Assembly: GCF_040499845.1 (NCBI RefSeq)
Contig: NZ_CP159342.1
Span: 2,852,001 to 2,916,000, forward strand
DNA: 64,000 nucleotides
Source of the DNA: Micromonospora sp. CCTCC AA 2012012
GTDB taxonomy: Bacteria; Actinomycetota; Actinomycetes; Mycobacteriales; Micromonosporaceae
Direction of reading: 5' to 3'
Below, in pieces: positions 1 through 9,199 of the stretch (position 1 is its first letter; the number at the start of each line of letters is the position of its first letter). The position numbers and the translations under genes were made by a program. Under the pieces are notes generated by a model. It saw only the letters and a program-made list of their open reading frames with translations. It did no database searches and had not been told where the DNA came from.

Positions 1-366
<366 letters not shown>

Positions 367-370
<4 letters not shown>

Positions 371-639
371 GACGCCGCCGTCGGCCGGGCGGCCTCGACG
401 ATCCCACCGGCGAGCCGGTCGATCGTCGGGTAGTCCCAGGCCAGGGTCGGTTCGACGGGGATGCCGAAGGCGTCCTCGATGTCGCCGGAGAGCGCCAGGG
501 CATAGACGGAGTCCAGGCCCAGCTCCGCCAGCGGCGCGTGCACGTCCAGCTCACCGGCCGGCACGCCGAGGTAGTCGGAGATCCTGCCGACCAGCCACTG
601 CCGGACGTCCGCCGGGGTGGCCCCGGTGTTGGCGCTCAT
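367..639 (-). CDS. Free-standing acyl carrier protein
   Basis: A 90-residue protein with the phosphopantetheine site LGLDSVYAL (attachment Ser44). It is PKS-type carrier length and lies between an acyl-CoA dehydrogenase and a PKS module. The ATG at 639 was chosen because GGAGG lies 5 nt upstream and the carrier fold starts just after it; longer upstream reading lacks carrier features. Its TGA overlaps the PKS ATG. Inferred role: it accepts the acyl group from the fatty acyl-AMP ligase encoded two genes upstream, holds it during dehydrogenation, and delivers it to the first KS. Family assignment is secure and the role rests on context. Confidence 0.92.
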
Positions 640-683
640 CTGTCCTCCGTGGGTGACGCTCGTCGGGTGGGTCGCCGGCCTGG

Positions 684-2381
684 TCAGCCGAAGATCGGGG
701 TGGGTCGCAGGTCGCAGGAGAGCCGCCCGTCGACCCGGCGGGACAGCTCGGCGAAGAGCGGCTCGGCGACGGCCTCGGGCAGGTCGGGGTCGCCGTCGTG
801 GCGGGCGGCCAGCCGGGCCAGCGCCGCCTCGATCCACTCGTCGCCGCCGAGCAGGCCGGCGGCGGGGTCACCGCGGTGCGCCCGCCACGTTCCGACGCAG
901 GCCGCCGCCGCCAGCAGGAGGGCGTACCGGTGGGCCAGGTCGAACGTCGCCGGACCCGCGAGGGGGCCGCGTGCGGCCGGTGGCAGCGCGGCGCAGTCGC
1001 GGGCGAGCCGGTGCACCTCGTCGGCGAGGGCGCGGACCCGGTCGGTCACCCGGGACGCGCCGTCGACCGGGTCCTCGGCGGCGGCGAGCAGGGCGGAGAT
1101 CAGCAGGTCACCGCCGGTGCCGGCGACGGAGAGCGCGGTGAGGTCCAGGTCGGGCAGGGTCGCCGTCGGGTCGAACAGCTCCCGGGGCGCGGGGACCGGC
1201 CGCCAGGCGCGGCGGGCGAGCACCGGCAGTTGCGGTGCGACGGTGAGCAGGCACGCGGTCGGTCCGGCGTGGCCGATGCTCACCGCGGGCAGGTCCCGGT
1301 GGAACTTCCCGAACGCGGCGTACGGCCCCTCGCGCAGATAGAAGCTGGCGCCGAGGATCACCGACAGCTCGTCCATCGCCTCGCCGAGCAGCAGCGGCAC
1401 CAGGTACTTCGTCGCGGCGGCCGGGGCGGCGGCGTGCCGGGGCGCCAGGTGCAGCCCGCGGGCCACCGCGGTGACCAGGCAGTCGGCCACCAGCAGGTCG
1501 ACGAAGGCCGCCGCCAGGGTGCCGCGGGCGTGCGGCAGCTCGCTGACCCGGTGGCCGTAGAGGCGGCGGCCGGTGGCGAAGCGGACGGTGGTGTGCAGGG
1601 CGGTGTCGAGCGCCCCGAGCGCCATCGAGGGCAGCAGCACCCGGGTCAGCTGGAACGCGCGCAGCGCGGTCTCCCCGCCGGTGCCCTCCGCGCCGACCAG
1701 GCTCCCCGCCGGGACGTGGCAGCCGGTCAGCTCGACGCCGCCCAGCCGGCAGCCGCGTACCCCGGAGGAGGGGTAGCGGGGCAGCTGGCGCACGGTGCCG
1801 GCGGGCAGCTGCGCGAGGTCGACCGCCAGGATGGAGTGGCTGCGTGGCCCGGCGTCGTCCCGGGTCCGCGCGAAGAGCACCACCGACCGGGCCCGACCGA
1901 CGTTGTTGATCACTTCCTTGGTGCCGTCGAGCACCCACCCGTCCCCCGCCGGCCGGGCCCGCAGCTCGTTGCGGAGCAGGTCGTTGCCGTGCGCCAGCTC
2001 GTGGAAGGCCACCGCGAGGCGGTGCCCGGCCAGCAGGTCGTCGGCCGTCCGCCGGCGCTGACCGGGGTCCCCCGCCACCCAGACGGGGACGGCGGCCATC
2101 AGCGACGTCACGCCGTATCCCAGGCCGAGCGCGCCGTCGCGGCGGAAGACCGGCCGCAGCGCCCGGCCCACCGCGTCGGTGTCGGCCCACCGCCCACCGA
2201 GCGCGGCCGGGACGAACCACGCGTTGGCGCCCCACCGGTCCAGGGCGGACTCACCGGCGGCGAGCAGTTCGGCCCGCTCGTCGGCGGCGAGCAACGGGTC
2301 GAACCCCAGCGGGTTCGCCGCGTCGAAGGGATCGCCGAGCAACCGTTCCAGGTCCTGCTCGGGCGCGTACGGGAGGGTCAT
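684..2381 (-). CDS. Acyl-CoA dehydrogenase-family protein (second of two)
   Basis: A 565-residue flavin-dependent acyl-CoA dehydrogenase homologue. The N-terminal helical region is followed by the flavin-binding stretch LAVAFHELAHGNDLL and GWVLDGTKEVINN, then a C-terminal helical domain with an extra C-terminal extension of about 150 residues. Where family members carry the catalytic Glu in a YEGT-like motif, this protein appears to read IGHAGPTA, so the base may be missing. Start ATG 2381 overlaps the previous stop as TGATG. With the dehydrogenase half of the upstream fusion it could form an unequal alpha/beta pair as seen in some actinobacterial FadE enzymes. Probable substrate is the acyl-carrier protein encoded next. 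Function is inferred. Confidence 0.85.
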   Translation of the reverse strand: MTLPYAPEQDLERLLGDPFDAANPLGFDPLLAADERAELLAAGESALDRWGANAWFVPAALGGRWADTDAVGRALRPVFRRDGALGLGYGVTSLMAAVPVWVAGDPGQRRRTADDLLAGHRLAVAFHELAHGNDLLRNELRARPAGDGWVLDGTKEVINNVGRARSVVLFARTRDDAGPRSHSILAVDLAQLPAGTVRQLPRYPSSGVRGCRLGGVELTGCHVPAGSLVGAEGTGGETALRAFQLTRVLLPSMALGALDTALHTTVRFATGRRLYGHRVSELPHARGTLAAAFVDLLVADCLVTAVARGLHLAPRHAAAPAAATKYLVPLLLGEAMDELSVILGASFYLREGPYAAFGKFHRDLPAVSIGHAGPTACLLTVAPQLPVLARRAWRPVPAPRELFDPTATLPDLDLTALSVAGTGGDLLISALLAAAEDPVDGASRVTDRVRALADEVHRLARDCAALPPAARGPLAGPATFDLAHRYALLLAAAACVGTWRAHRGDPAAGLLGGDEWIEAALARLAARHDGDPDLPEAVAEPLFAELSRRVDGRLSCDLRPTPIFG

Positions 2382-5300
2382 CAGCCGGTGCCCTCCGCGG
2401 TCCGGTGCGGCAGCAGGGAGAGCGACCAGCCCTGCCGGCGCTGCCCGGTCAGCACGTCGAGCAGCACGTCGTCGGTGCCGGGGCACCGGTCGGCGGTCAG
2501 CACGCGCCGCAGCACCGCCCGCAGCCAGCGGCCGTCCCGCCACAGCGGCGCGGCCGGGCCGTCGTCGTACCGGTGGTGGCTGTGCAGCCAGACGCCGAGG
2601 GCGGCGGCGCCCGCGACGTGCAGCGCGAGCCGCTCGGCGAGCCGGAAGGCCGACCGGGGCACGGTCACCCGGACCGGCCGGTACGCGGCCAGCGCGGTCA
2701 GCAGCTCGTCGGTACGGGCCTGGAGCAGGCCCGCCAGCTCGGCCGCCGGGGCGAGGTCCGGCGTCCGCCCGGCGAGCCGCCGCAGCCGCTCGACCAGCCC
2801 GGGCAGCGCGGCGAGCACGCTGCTGCCGTGCCGCGAGACCAGGGTGAGCCGGCCCGGGTCGAACTCCGGTACTCCTCGACCCACGTCGAAGAGCACCGCC
2901 AGCGCGTCCGCGTCCGGCTCCCGCCGGGCCCGCCGCACCAGCGTCGGGAACTCGTTGATCAGGCCGTTGAGGTTGACCAGGGTGTTGCCGTCGAAGATGC
3001 CGACGATCCGGTGGTCGCGCTGGAGTTTCTGGAACCGCCCGTCGGCGAAGACCCCGTCGAGCAGCGAGCGGGCGCCGAGGAACCGGCCCAGCGCGCCGAT
3101 CGTCGCGTCGGTACGGGTCGGCAGCAGGTACTTCACCACGGCGGAGAGCACGCTCAGCTCGTCGGGGAGCACGTGCACCGCGCGGGCGGCGGTCAGGGTG
3201 AGCGCCTCGGCCAGCAGCAGGTCGGCGTACGCGTCGGCGAGGACCGCCCGGGCCGCCGGCAGCCCGAGCAGCGGCCGTCCCTGGGGGAACCGCTGCCCGG
3301 CGAAGTCGACGGCCAGCCCCAGCGCGTGCTCGCCGCCGCCGAGGGAGAGCGCCGCGCACATCGTCCGGGTCAGTTGCAGGGCCTTGAGCAGGGTCTCCAG
3401 CCCGCTGCCGGCGGGACCGAGCCGCGCGTCGGGCGGCACCACCGCCCCGGTGAGGTGGATGCCGCTGATGTCGGCGCCCCGGATGCCGTAGGTGCGCACC
3501 TTCGGCAGGTGCGCGTACCGGTCCGGGGACAGCTCGTCCTTGTCCACCAGGAACAGGTCGAACCCGCGCGGCCCGCCCTCGGCCCGGGACCGGGCCAGCA
3601 CGGTGAGCAGCCGGCCCCGGGTGGCGTTGTTGACCAGCCACTTCGTCCCGGTCAGCCGGTGCCCCTGCGGCACGGGCTCGGCGCGCAGCTCGCCGGCGAG
3701 CAGGTCGCTGCCGCGGTCCGGCTCGGTCAGCGCCAGCGAGACGGGCGACGCGTCGAGGACCTGCCGCGCCAACCGCCCGATCCGTGGGGTCGGCGGGGTG
3801 ATCCACGCGGCCACCCCACCGAGGTACGTCTTGCCGTGCGCGACGGCCACGGTGAGGTCCCGCCGGGCGACCGCCCGGATCAGCGCGACCGCCTCGGTGT
3901 GGTCGTCGAGGGCACCGCCGAGCCGGCGGGGGACGTACCAGCGCGGCAGTCCCCACTCGTCGAGCTGGCGGCAGATGTCGGCGGGAAACCGCTCGGCCCG
4001 GTCGTGGTCGGCGCAGCGGGCGTGGGAGAAGGTCACCGTCGGGTCCGTCGGGTCGCCGAGGTGGGCCTCCAGCCGCTCCACGGCCCGCCCGGTCCCGGGC
4101 TGCCCGACGTCCGGTCCGGTGCGCGGTTCGGTTCCCAGCCCCGTCGGCACGTCAACCCCCCTGCACGGCGGTCGGGTCCACCGCGTCGTCGGGGCGGGCG
4201 GCCCGGCGGTCGGATGCGTCGCGCTGTCGGGACGAGGGGCGGCGGCCGGGTCCCGCAGCGCGGGCGGGAGGGTGGCGTGCAGGGGGCGCAGCGACCCGGA
4301 GAGGAACAGCTCGCGCATCAGCCGTCGCTGCACCTTGCCGCTGGTGGTACGCCGGACCGCGCCCCGGTTGACCAGGACGACGGCGGGCGGCGGCATGTCG
4401 AAGTCGCGGGCCAGGCGGGTGCGGACCGTGTCGGCGACCTCGGCCGGGTCCGCCGCGTCGAGCAGCGCCCGGCGGACCTCCTGCACCAGCACCACGTACT
4501 CCCGGTCGACGGTCACGCCGAACGCGACGCCGAAGCCACCGGCCAGCGCCGGGTGCAGGTCCCGGGCGGCGTGTTCGATGTCCTGCGGGCAGAGGTTGCG
4601 GCCCCGGACGACGAGCATGTCGGTGAGCCGGCCGGTGACGTGCAGCTCGCCCTCGATGAGGGTGCCGAGGTCACCGGTGCGCAGCCAGGGGCCGTCACCG
4701 TCGCGGGTCCGCGCCCCGAACGTCTCGGCGGTGGCCGTCGGGCGGTCGCGGTACCCGGCGGCCACGCTGGCGCCCCGGACCCAGATCTCCCCGGTCCGCC
4801 CGGCCGGCACCGGCTCGCGGCTGGTCGGGTCGACGACGCGGACCTGCTGGGTGACCGGCGTGCCGCAGCCGACCAGGGCGATCCCCTGCCCGGCGGTCGT
4901 CGGGCGGAACTCGGCGCGTTCCCACGCCCGCGGCTCGGCCCAGCGCACCGTCGGTGCGGTGCCGGCGTCGACCGCGGTGACCAGCAGGGTGTTCTCGGCC
5001 AGCCCGTAGCAGGGCGAGAACGCCTCCGGGCGGAACCCGGCCGGGGCGAACCGTTCGCCGAAGGCGGCCAGCGTGCGGGCGCGTACCGGCTCGGCGCCGG
5101 TCAGCGCGACGCGCAGCGAGGAGAGGTCCAGGTCGGCGGCCTGGGCGGAGGACACCGCGCGGGCGCACAGCTCGTAGGCGAAGTCGGGGGCGACGGTCAT
5201 GGTGGCCCGCCAGCGGCTGATCGCCTGCAACCACCGCACCGGCCGCCGCAGGAACGTCATCGGGTCCATGAAGACCCCGTCGCCGCCGGCGTACCAGCAG

Positions 5301-5998
5301 CCGAGCAGGCTGATCAGCCCCATGTCGTGGAAGTGCGGCAGCCAGAGCGCGCCCACGGTGTCCGGGCCCAGGCCGAGCTGGGCGTGGATCTCCGCCAGGT
5401 TGTGCCCCAGGTTGCCCTGGGTGACCATGACGCCCTTCGGGTCGCTGGTCGAGCCGGAGGTGTACTGCAGCAGCGCCACCGCGTCGTCCGACGGCGGGGG
5501 CAGGGGCCGGGGCGCGGCACCCGGCTGGTCGGCGGCGACCACCCGCACGGTCGCCGGCAGCCCGGCCTCGCGCAACTGCCGGGTCACGTCGGCCTGCCGC
5601 TGCGCGGTGGTGAGCACCAGGTCGAGCCCGCAGTCGCGGACGATCGCCGCGACCCGTCGGGCCCCCGCGTCGTTGCCGGGCAGCGGTGCCGGCACCGCCG
5701 TCACGCCGGCGTACAGGCAGGCCACGAAGGACTGGAGGAAGTCGAAGCCGGCCGGGAAGAGCAGCAGCGCCAGCCGGTCGGGCCCGGCCAGGTCGTCGAG
5801 GAGGTACGCCGTGCGCAGCGCCGCCGCGTCGAGCTCCCGGTGGTCGCGGCGCTCCCCCACCAGGCCGCCGTCCCCCTCGGTGAGGAAGGTGTACGACCGC
5901 TCCACCCCGTACCGTCGGGCCTGCGCCCGCAGGTGGTCGACCAGGCGGGCGGTCGTGGGCCGGTCGTCGCGGCCGTCGGCCAGGGCCACCGCGGTCAT
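2381..5998 (-). CDS. Fatty acyl-AMP ligase fused to acyl-CoA dehydrogenase
   Basis: One uninterrupted reading frame of 1205 residues. Residues 1 to about 600 form an adenylating enzyme of the FAAL type: YTSGSTSDPKG (179-189), PHFHDMGL (221-228), LAENTLL, GRNLCPQDIE and the C-terminal RTTSGKVQRR lysine loop. A Pro/Thr-rich linker of about 60 residues follows, then an acyl-CoA dehydrogenase with ALTEPDRGSDLL, LTGTKWLVNN and GIFDGNTLVN, where Asp sits at the usual Glu position. FAALs form acyl-adenylates and transfer them to carrier proteins without CoA, so the fusion suggests activation, loading and desaturation of a fatty acid starter. ATG 5998 overlaps the upstream stop (ATGA). A separate dehydrogenase start inside the linker cannot be excluded. 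Confidence 0.9.
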   Translation of the reverse strand: MTAVALADGRDDRPTTARLVDHLRAQARRYGVERSYTFLTEGDGGLVGERRDHRELDAAALRTAYLLDDLAGPDRLALLLFPAGFDFLQSFVACLYAGVTAVPAPLPGNDAGARRVAAIVRDCGLDLVLTTAQRQADVTRQLREAGLPATVRVVAADQPGAAPRPLPPPSDDAVALLQYTSGSTSDPKGVMVTQGNLGHNLAEIHAQLGLGPDTVGALWLPHFHDMGLISLLGCWYAGGDGVFMDPMTFLRRPVRWLQAISRWRATMTVAPDFAYELCARAVSSAQAADLDLSSLRVALTGAEPVRARTLAAFGERFAPAGFRPEAFSPCYGLAENTLLVTAVDAGTAPTVRWAEPRAWERAEFRPTTAGQGIALVGCGTPVTQQVRVVDPTSREPVPAGRTGEIWVRGASVAAGYRDRPTATAETFGARTRDGDGPWLRTGDLGTLIEGELHVTGRLTDMLVVRGRNLCPQDIEHAARDLHPALAGGFGVAFGVTVDREYVVLVQEVRRALLDAADPAEVADTVRTRLARDFDMPPPAVVLVNRGAVRRTTSGKVQRRLMRELFLSGSLRPLHATLPPALRDPAAAPRPDSATHPTAGPPAPTTRWTRPPCRGVDVPTGLGTEPRTGPDVGQPGTGRAVERLEAHLGDPTDPTVTFSHARCADHDRAERFPADICRQLDEWGLPRWYVPRRLGGALDDHTEAVALIRAVARRDLTVAVAHGKTYLGGVAAWITPPTPRIGRLARQVLDASPVSLALTEPDRGSDLLAGELRAEPVPQGHRLTGTKWLVNNATRGRLLTVLARSRAEGGPRGFDLFLVDKDELSPDRYAHLPKVRTYGIRGADISGIHLTGAVVPPDARLGPAGSGLETLLKALQLTRTMCAALSLGGGEHALGLAVDFAGQRFPQGRPLLGLPAARAVLADAYADLLLAEALTLTAARAVHVLPDELSVLSAVVKYLLPTRTDATIGALGRFLGARSLLDGVFADGRFQKLQRDHRIVGIFDGNTLVNLNGLINEFPTLVRRARREPDADALAVLFDVGRGVPEFDPGRLTLVSRHGSSVLAALPGLVERLRRLAGRTPDLAPAAELAGLLQARTDELLTALAAYRPVRVTVPRSAFRLAERLALHVAGAAALGVWLHSHHRYDDGPAAPLWRDGRWLRAVLRRVLTADRCPGTDDVLLDVLTGQRRQGWSLSLLPHRTAEGTG

Positions 5999-7200
5999 CC
6001 GGACACCGCGGTCGGCCGGAGGTGTTCGCGTTCCCACCACTGCGCGAACCGGGCGGGCAGCGGCGAGTGGGCGACGGCCTGGCTGACCCGCGACAGCCAC
6101 TCCGACTCCTCCTCGATGTTGGCGCCACCGGCGACCAGCTCGTCGCGGCCGGAGCGGGGCGGGCTGCCGGCGCGCATCCGGCGGACGCCGAGTTCGATGC
6201 GGCACGCCTCGGCCAGCGCGGACTCGTCGGTCTCGTCGACTCCCGCGTCGCGCACGAAGCGCAGCGCCTCCTCGGCGGCGCCGGCGGGGACGAAGGCGCC
6301 CAGTTGCAGGATGCCGTCCCGGATCTCGATGATCCGCCGGTAGAGCAGCAGCCGGATCTCGCCGTGGTCGACCAGGGCCCGCCGCCGGTCCTGCCGGTAG
6401 GGCAGGACGACGTCCGGGAAGAGCGAGCGCATCAGCCGCCACAGCGGGGAGAGCGCCCCGACCGTCCGGTGGGCCCGGACGATCCGCCACACCAGCGCGG
6501 ACGCCGGCAGCGCGCCACCGACCACGATGAGGGCGGCGACCAGGGCCAGCACCAGGTCGAGCACCCCGGCGGCAGACCGGAGCGGCAGTTCCTCACCCGC
6601 CGCGTGGATCAGGATGAATGTGATCTTGACCAGGGCGTAGCCGGTGTTGAGCAGCGTGCCCAGGGCGATGATCCGCAGGCCGATACGGAGCAGCTTCGCC
6701 GTCGACTTGTTGGCGATCCGCCAGAACAGCAGGGTCGCCAGGGCCAGGGCCGCGCCGAGGTAGACCTCCAGCACCAGCCAGTACAGCACGGTCGGGACCG
6801 ACATCCGGGGCGCGGAGAGCAGGGCGTCGAGGTCGACCTCGATGCCCTGGTCGGAGAGGAAGAACAGCAGCGTGAGGACGACCGACACGACCAGCCCGGA
6901 GACCTTGACCCGCTGCGGCGCGCGGGGTCGTACGGCGTCCATGTCGGTCACCAGCGCCACGAACCGGAGCACGGCGACCGCGGCCACGACACCCAGCAGG
7001 TGGTGGATCAGGGTGATCAGGTCAGGGCGTCCGGACACCTCGTTGATGAGTCGGGTGACCGGGGCGAAGACGATCGTCTTGGCGAGTGCGAGGCCCAGGA
7101 ACACCAGCCACACCACGCGGTGCACCGGCCCTCGCAGCAGGGACGGGGTCCGCAGGACAACCGTCAGCCATAACAGGATGAGAACGACAGCGTCTAGCAA
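5995..7200 (-). CDS. MAB_1171c-type multi-pass membrane protein (putative transporter)
   Basis: A 401-residue protein with about seven hydrophobic helices in the first 235 residues (for example LILLWLTVVL, FLGLALAKTIVF, VLYWLVLEVYLG) and a cytosolic C-terminal domain of about 160 residues rich in Arg and Glu. It resembles the actinobacterial family annotated as MAB_1171c putative transporter, which commonly sits beside ImmA/IrrE proteases and XRE regulators. That is the case here: the protease gene ends 31 nt upstream. Its stop overlaps the ligase-fusion start, so it is likely co-translated with the biosynthetic enzymes. Transport activity and substrate are not demonstrated for the family; a sensory role is possible. 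Confidence 0.75.
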   Translation of the reverse strand: MLDAVVLILLWLTVVLRTPSLLRGPVHRVVWLVFLGLALAKTIVFAPVTRLINEVSGRPDLITLIHHLLGVVAAVAVLRFVALVTDMDAVRPRAPQRVKVSGLVVSVVLTLLFFLSDQGIEVDLDALLSAPRMSVPTVLYWLVLEVYLGAALALATLLFWRIANKSTAKLLRIGLRIIALGTLLNTGYALVKITFILIHAAGEELPLRSAAGVLDLVLALVAALIVVGGALPASALVWRIVRAHRTVGALSPLWRLMRSLFPDVVLPYRQDRRRALVDHGEIRLLLYRRIIEIRDGILQLGAFVPAGAAEEALRFVRDAGVDETDESALAEACRIELGVRRMRAGSPPRSGRDELVAGGANIEEESEWLSRVSQAVAHSPLPARFAQWWEREHLRPTAVSG

Positions 7201-7231
7201 TAGACCTGAAACCTAACCGGTATCGTTCCGA

Positions 7232-7726
7232 CTACGAGGGGAAGTGCAGAGCCTCGGCCATCTGGGCCAGCTCCTGGTCCTGTCCACCGGGTTGGGGGCA
7301 CCTGGCCCTGGCGTGCACCAGGGAGGCGAGCATTTCGGCCTCGCGCTCCTGCTCGCTGGTATAGCCGACACGACCGAGGACCCGACGAATCGACGTCGGG
7401 TCCAGGTCTGGTAGCAGGCCACCGAGCACCGAATCGGCGATGTCGACGCCGAGGGTGTGGCCGCTGATGATGTGGGCGAGTTCGTGCAGGATGATGTGCT
7501 CGGAATGGAGACGGGACGTGTTGACTTCGAAGAAGACATAGTCCGTCGAGGCCAGGGAAATCCACATGCCACAGGGAGCCGTACGGCTCAGGCCGGGCAT
7601 GGGACGCAGGCACAGTTTCCGCCCGCGGTACCGCGCCACCGCCTCCGACCAGCGTTCGAGACTGAACGGTCGGGGAACGGGAATGTCGTCCAGTCTCCGC
7701 TCACAGCGCTGCCGCAGCCTACTCAC
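7232..7726 (-). CDS. ImmA/IrrE-type zinc metallopeptidase
   Basis: A 164-residue protein with the HEXXH-type motif HELAH in the context IILHELAHIISGH, followed by an Glu-containing helix (QEREAEMLASLV) typical of ImmA/IrrE peptidases that cut XRE-family repressors. The GTG at 7726 was chosen because the protein then begins VSRLRQRCERRL, the usual N-terminus for this small family; an ATG at 7747 would add seven residues. It is the first gene of the leftward operon and encodes a plausible partner for the XRE regulator at 9.2-9.7 kb. Peptidase identity is good; the target is inferred. Confidence 0.82.
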   Translation of the reverse strand: MSRLRQRCERRLDDIPVPRPFSLERWSEAVARYRGRKLCLRPMPGLSRTAPCGMWISLASTDYVFFEVNTSRLHSEHIILHELAHIISGHTLGVDIADSVLGGLLPDLDPTSIRRVLGRVGYTSEQEREAEMLASLVHARARCPQPGGQDQELAQMAEALHFPS

Positions 7727-7923
7727 ATGCCCCCCCAGGCTAGTCATGTGTGGACACCGCGCGGTGATGTAACGCTGCGGAAACACCTGGCGCTGATGTC
7801 CGTCTGCTTCGCGCCCACCCTACATCGACCCCACTCAGTCCAACACTCCCCTCTTTGAGTCGATCATCAGTGAAGGTGACGTGTCCAAAGGGTGACTCGG
7901 CAGTGACCAGGAGACTTCCCGCA

Positions 7924-8622
7924 CTATCGGTCGATGTGATTGGCGTTCACTTTCGGCGGCCAGGAGTCAACACCCAGCAGACCCATAGAGTATGCCTTCG
8001 AGACGAGGGCGACCCGGTTGGGCACCTTGAACTCCCGCATCATGCTGCTGACGTGGTATTCGACGCCCTGCCGGCTCAGATAGAGGCGAGCGGCGAGCTG
8101 CACCGTCGTCGCGCCGGTCGCAATTCCCTCGAGGATGCGGGCATTGATGGCGCTCAGGTTCTTCTTCCGGCCCGGCCAGGCCCGCCGCTCGTCGGCCGCG
8201 CGGTCGGGACTGACCAGCACCAGGACCGTCCGGGACTGCCCGTCCGCCGGGGCGACGGCCATGGCGGTCAGCGTCGCGGTGCTCGGGGTGACGCTGTGCC
8301 GCAGCACGGCGAGCCGCTCGACGAAACGCTCGCTGCGCCCCTGGAGCAGGCGCTCCAACTGGTGCAGCACGTGCGGCTTGGCCTGCGGGTGCAGCAGGTC
8401 ACCGAAGGGACGGCCCCGCAGGTGGACCAGCGGGTCGCCGCACTGCCGCGCGAACGCCGCGTTGCTCTCCCGGACCCGCAGGTTCCGGTCGAGGACGGCG
8501 AAGCCCGAGCCGTTCCGCTCGGTGATCGACAGGAAGATGTCGCGGTACTCGGCGCCGGAGAGCAGCGGGCAGTCGGCGCCCAGCTCCGCGAGCGGATACG
8601 CGACGGCAGCAGTGGTGGTCAC
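7924..8622 (-). CDS. PAS-LuxR family transcriptional regulator
   Basis: A 232-residue protein. Residues 25-140 form a PAS-like domain (FAVLDRNLRVRESNAAFARQ is typical). Residues 160-220 form a LuxR-type helix-turn-helix: LSAINARILEGIATGATTVQLA then LYLSRQGVEYHVSSMMREF. This PimM-like layout is typical of pathway-specific activators of actinobacterial polyketide clusters. GTG 8622 has GAGGAG eight nt upstream. A strong promoter overlapped by two 18-bp repeats lies about 360 nt upstream, so XRE control is likely. It probably activates the adjoining biosynthetic operon. I found no clear copy of the known PimM palindrome near the operon, so its target site is unknown. Confidence 0.88.
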   Translation of the reverse strand: MTTTAAVAYPLAELGADCPLLSGAEYRDIFLSITERNGSGFAVLDRNLRVRESNAAFARQCGDPLVHLRGRPFGDLLHPQAKPHVLHQLERLLQGRSERFVERLAVLRHSVTPSTATLTAMAVAPADGQSRTVLVLVSPDRAADERRAWPGRKKNLSAINARILEGIATGATTVQLAARLYLSRQGVEYHVSSMMREFKVPNRVALVSKAYSMGLLGVDSWPPKVNANHIDR

Positions 8623-8953
8623 TGGTACGTCTCCTCGTTCGTCGTCAAGAGAGCCCGGCAGTTCCAGTCGCTGGACGTACCGGGGTGGACCGGTCGGACC
8701 GGGGCCGGACCGGATGGGGGCGTGCGGGGTCGCGCCGTCGCGGGTCGGGGTGGTGCGCGACGGCGGGCAGCGGCAGGGAACGGGTGGGCGTCGGAGCCCG
8801 CCCGTCGGCGGTGCGACAGGGGTACGGGTCCGCGTCAGCGGGCCCGGTGATGTCGTGGAACGTGCGCGGCGGGGCGGCGGCCCCGCCGGTCCACCTCGGC
8901 TCTCAGCCCGGCGGGCCGGCCGACCGGGCGACCCTCGGGTGCCCTCGGCGGCT

Positions 8954-8971
8954 GTCGACTATTGTTGACAC
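8954..8971 (-). promoter_or_regulatory. XRE-type operator candidate, copy 1
   Basis: GTCGACTATTGTTGACAC on the plus strand. It lies just downstream of the -10 box of the leftward promoter at 8978-9007, where bound protein would block transcription. Three related copies lie within 0.8 kb. Confidence 0.65.
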
Positions 8972-8977
8972 GACGGA

Positions 8978-9007
8978 AGCGTAGGCAACCGATTCTCCTA
9001 GTGTCAA
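8978..9007 (-). promoter_or_regulatory. Sigma-70-type promoter for PAS-LuxR gene
   Basis: On the minus strand TTGACA (9007-9002), an 18-nt spacer, then TACGCT (8983-8978). It is the best consensus promoter in the region and points at the PAS-LuxR gene. Its -35 box lies inside motif copy 2 and its start region meets copy 1. Confidence 0.6.
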
Positions 9008-9018
9008 TACCAGTCGAC
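9001..9018 (+). promoter_or_regulatory. XRE-type operator candidate, copy 2
   Basis: GTGTCAATACCAGTCGAC; its reverse complement GTCGACTGGTATTGACAC matches copy 1 except in the central four bases. It contains the -35 box of the leftward promoter. Confidence 0.65.
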
Positions 9019-9100
9019 ACCCCGGAACGCAGAAAGACCCGGTCGAGCAGCGGAGAGTGCCGCACAGGGGAAGCAGCGAACCCGCCGGGAAAATATCAGC

Positions 9101-9118
9101 GTCAACTATTGTCTACAG
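9101..9118 (-). promoter_or_regulatory. XRE-type operator candidate, copy 3
   Basis: GTCAACTATTGTCTACAG on the plus strand, 14 of 18 bases as in copy 1. It lies about 80 nt downstream of the XRE stop codon and about 95 nt upstream of the PAS-LuxR promoter. Confidence 0.5.
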
Positions 9119-9199
9119 AAGCGACAGCGCCGTACGGTCTCAGCAAGCCCGGCCGGGACGCACCGCAGGACCCGGGCCGGGTCGATGGGACGCCGCAGG

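Larger units (their letters stand above)
8623..9199. other. 577-bp regulatory intergenic region
   Basis: No gene could be supported here on either strand; short reading frames lack ribosome sites and protein-like composition. The right half holds three copies of an 18-bp motif and a leftward promoter. The left half (8640-8950) is an extremely G/C-rich stretch that would form a leader of about 350 nt on the PAS-LuxR transcript. Confidence 0.6.

Noticed and set aside
2405..6343. 1312-codon open frame on the plus strand
   Set aside because: It is the mirror of the FAAL-dehydrogenase gene. Composition is Gly/Arg/Pro/Gln-rich without motifs, an artefact of G/C third positions.
7727..7923. Possible PAS-LuxR (PimM-type) binding palindrome or fifth 18-bp motif upstream of the ImmA gene
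   Set aside because: Only short G/C-rich partial matches were seen; none kept both half-sites.
8835..9065. 76-codon leftward frame between the PAS-LuxR and XRE genes
   Set aside because: No ribosome site, runs through the promoter and two motif copies, Arg-rich filler. Kept as intergenic.
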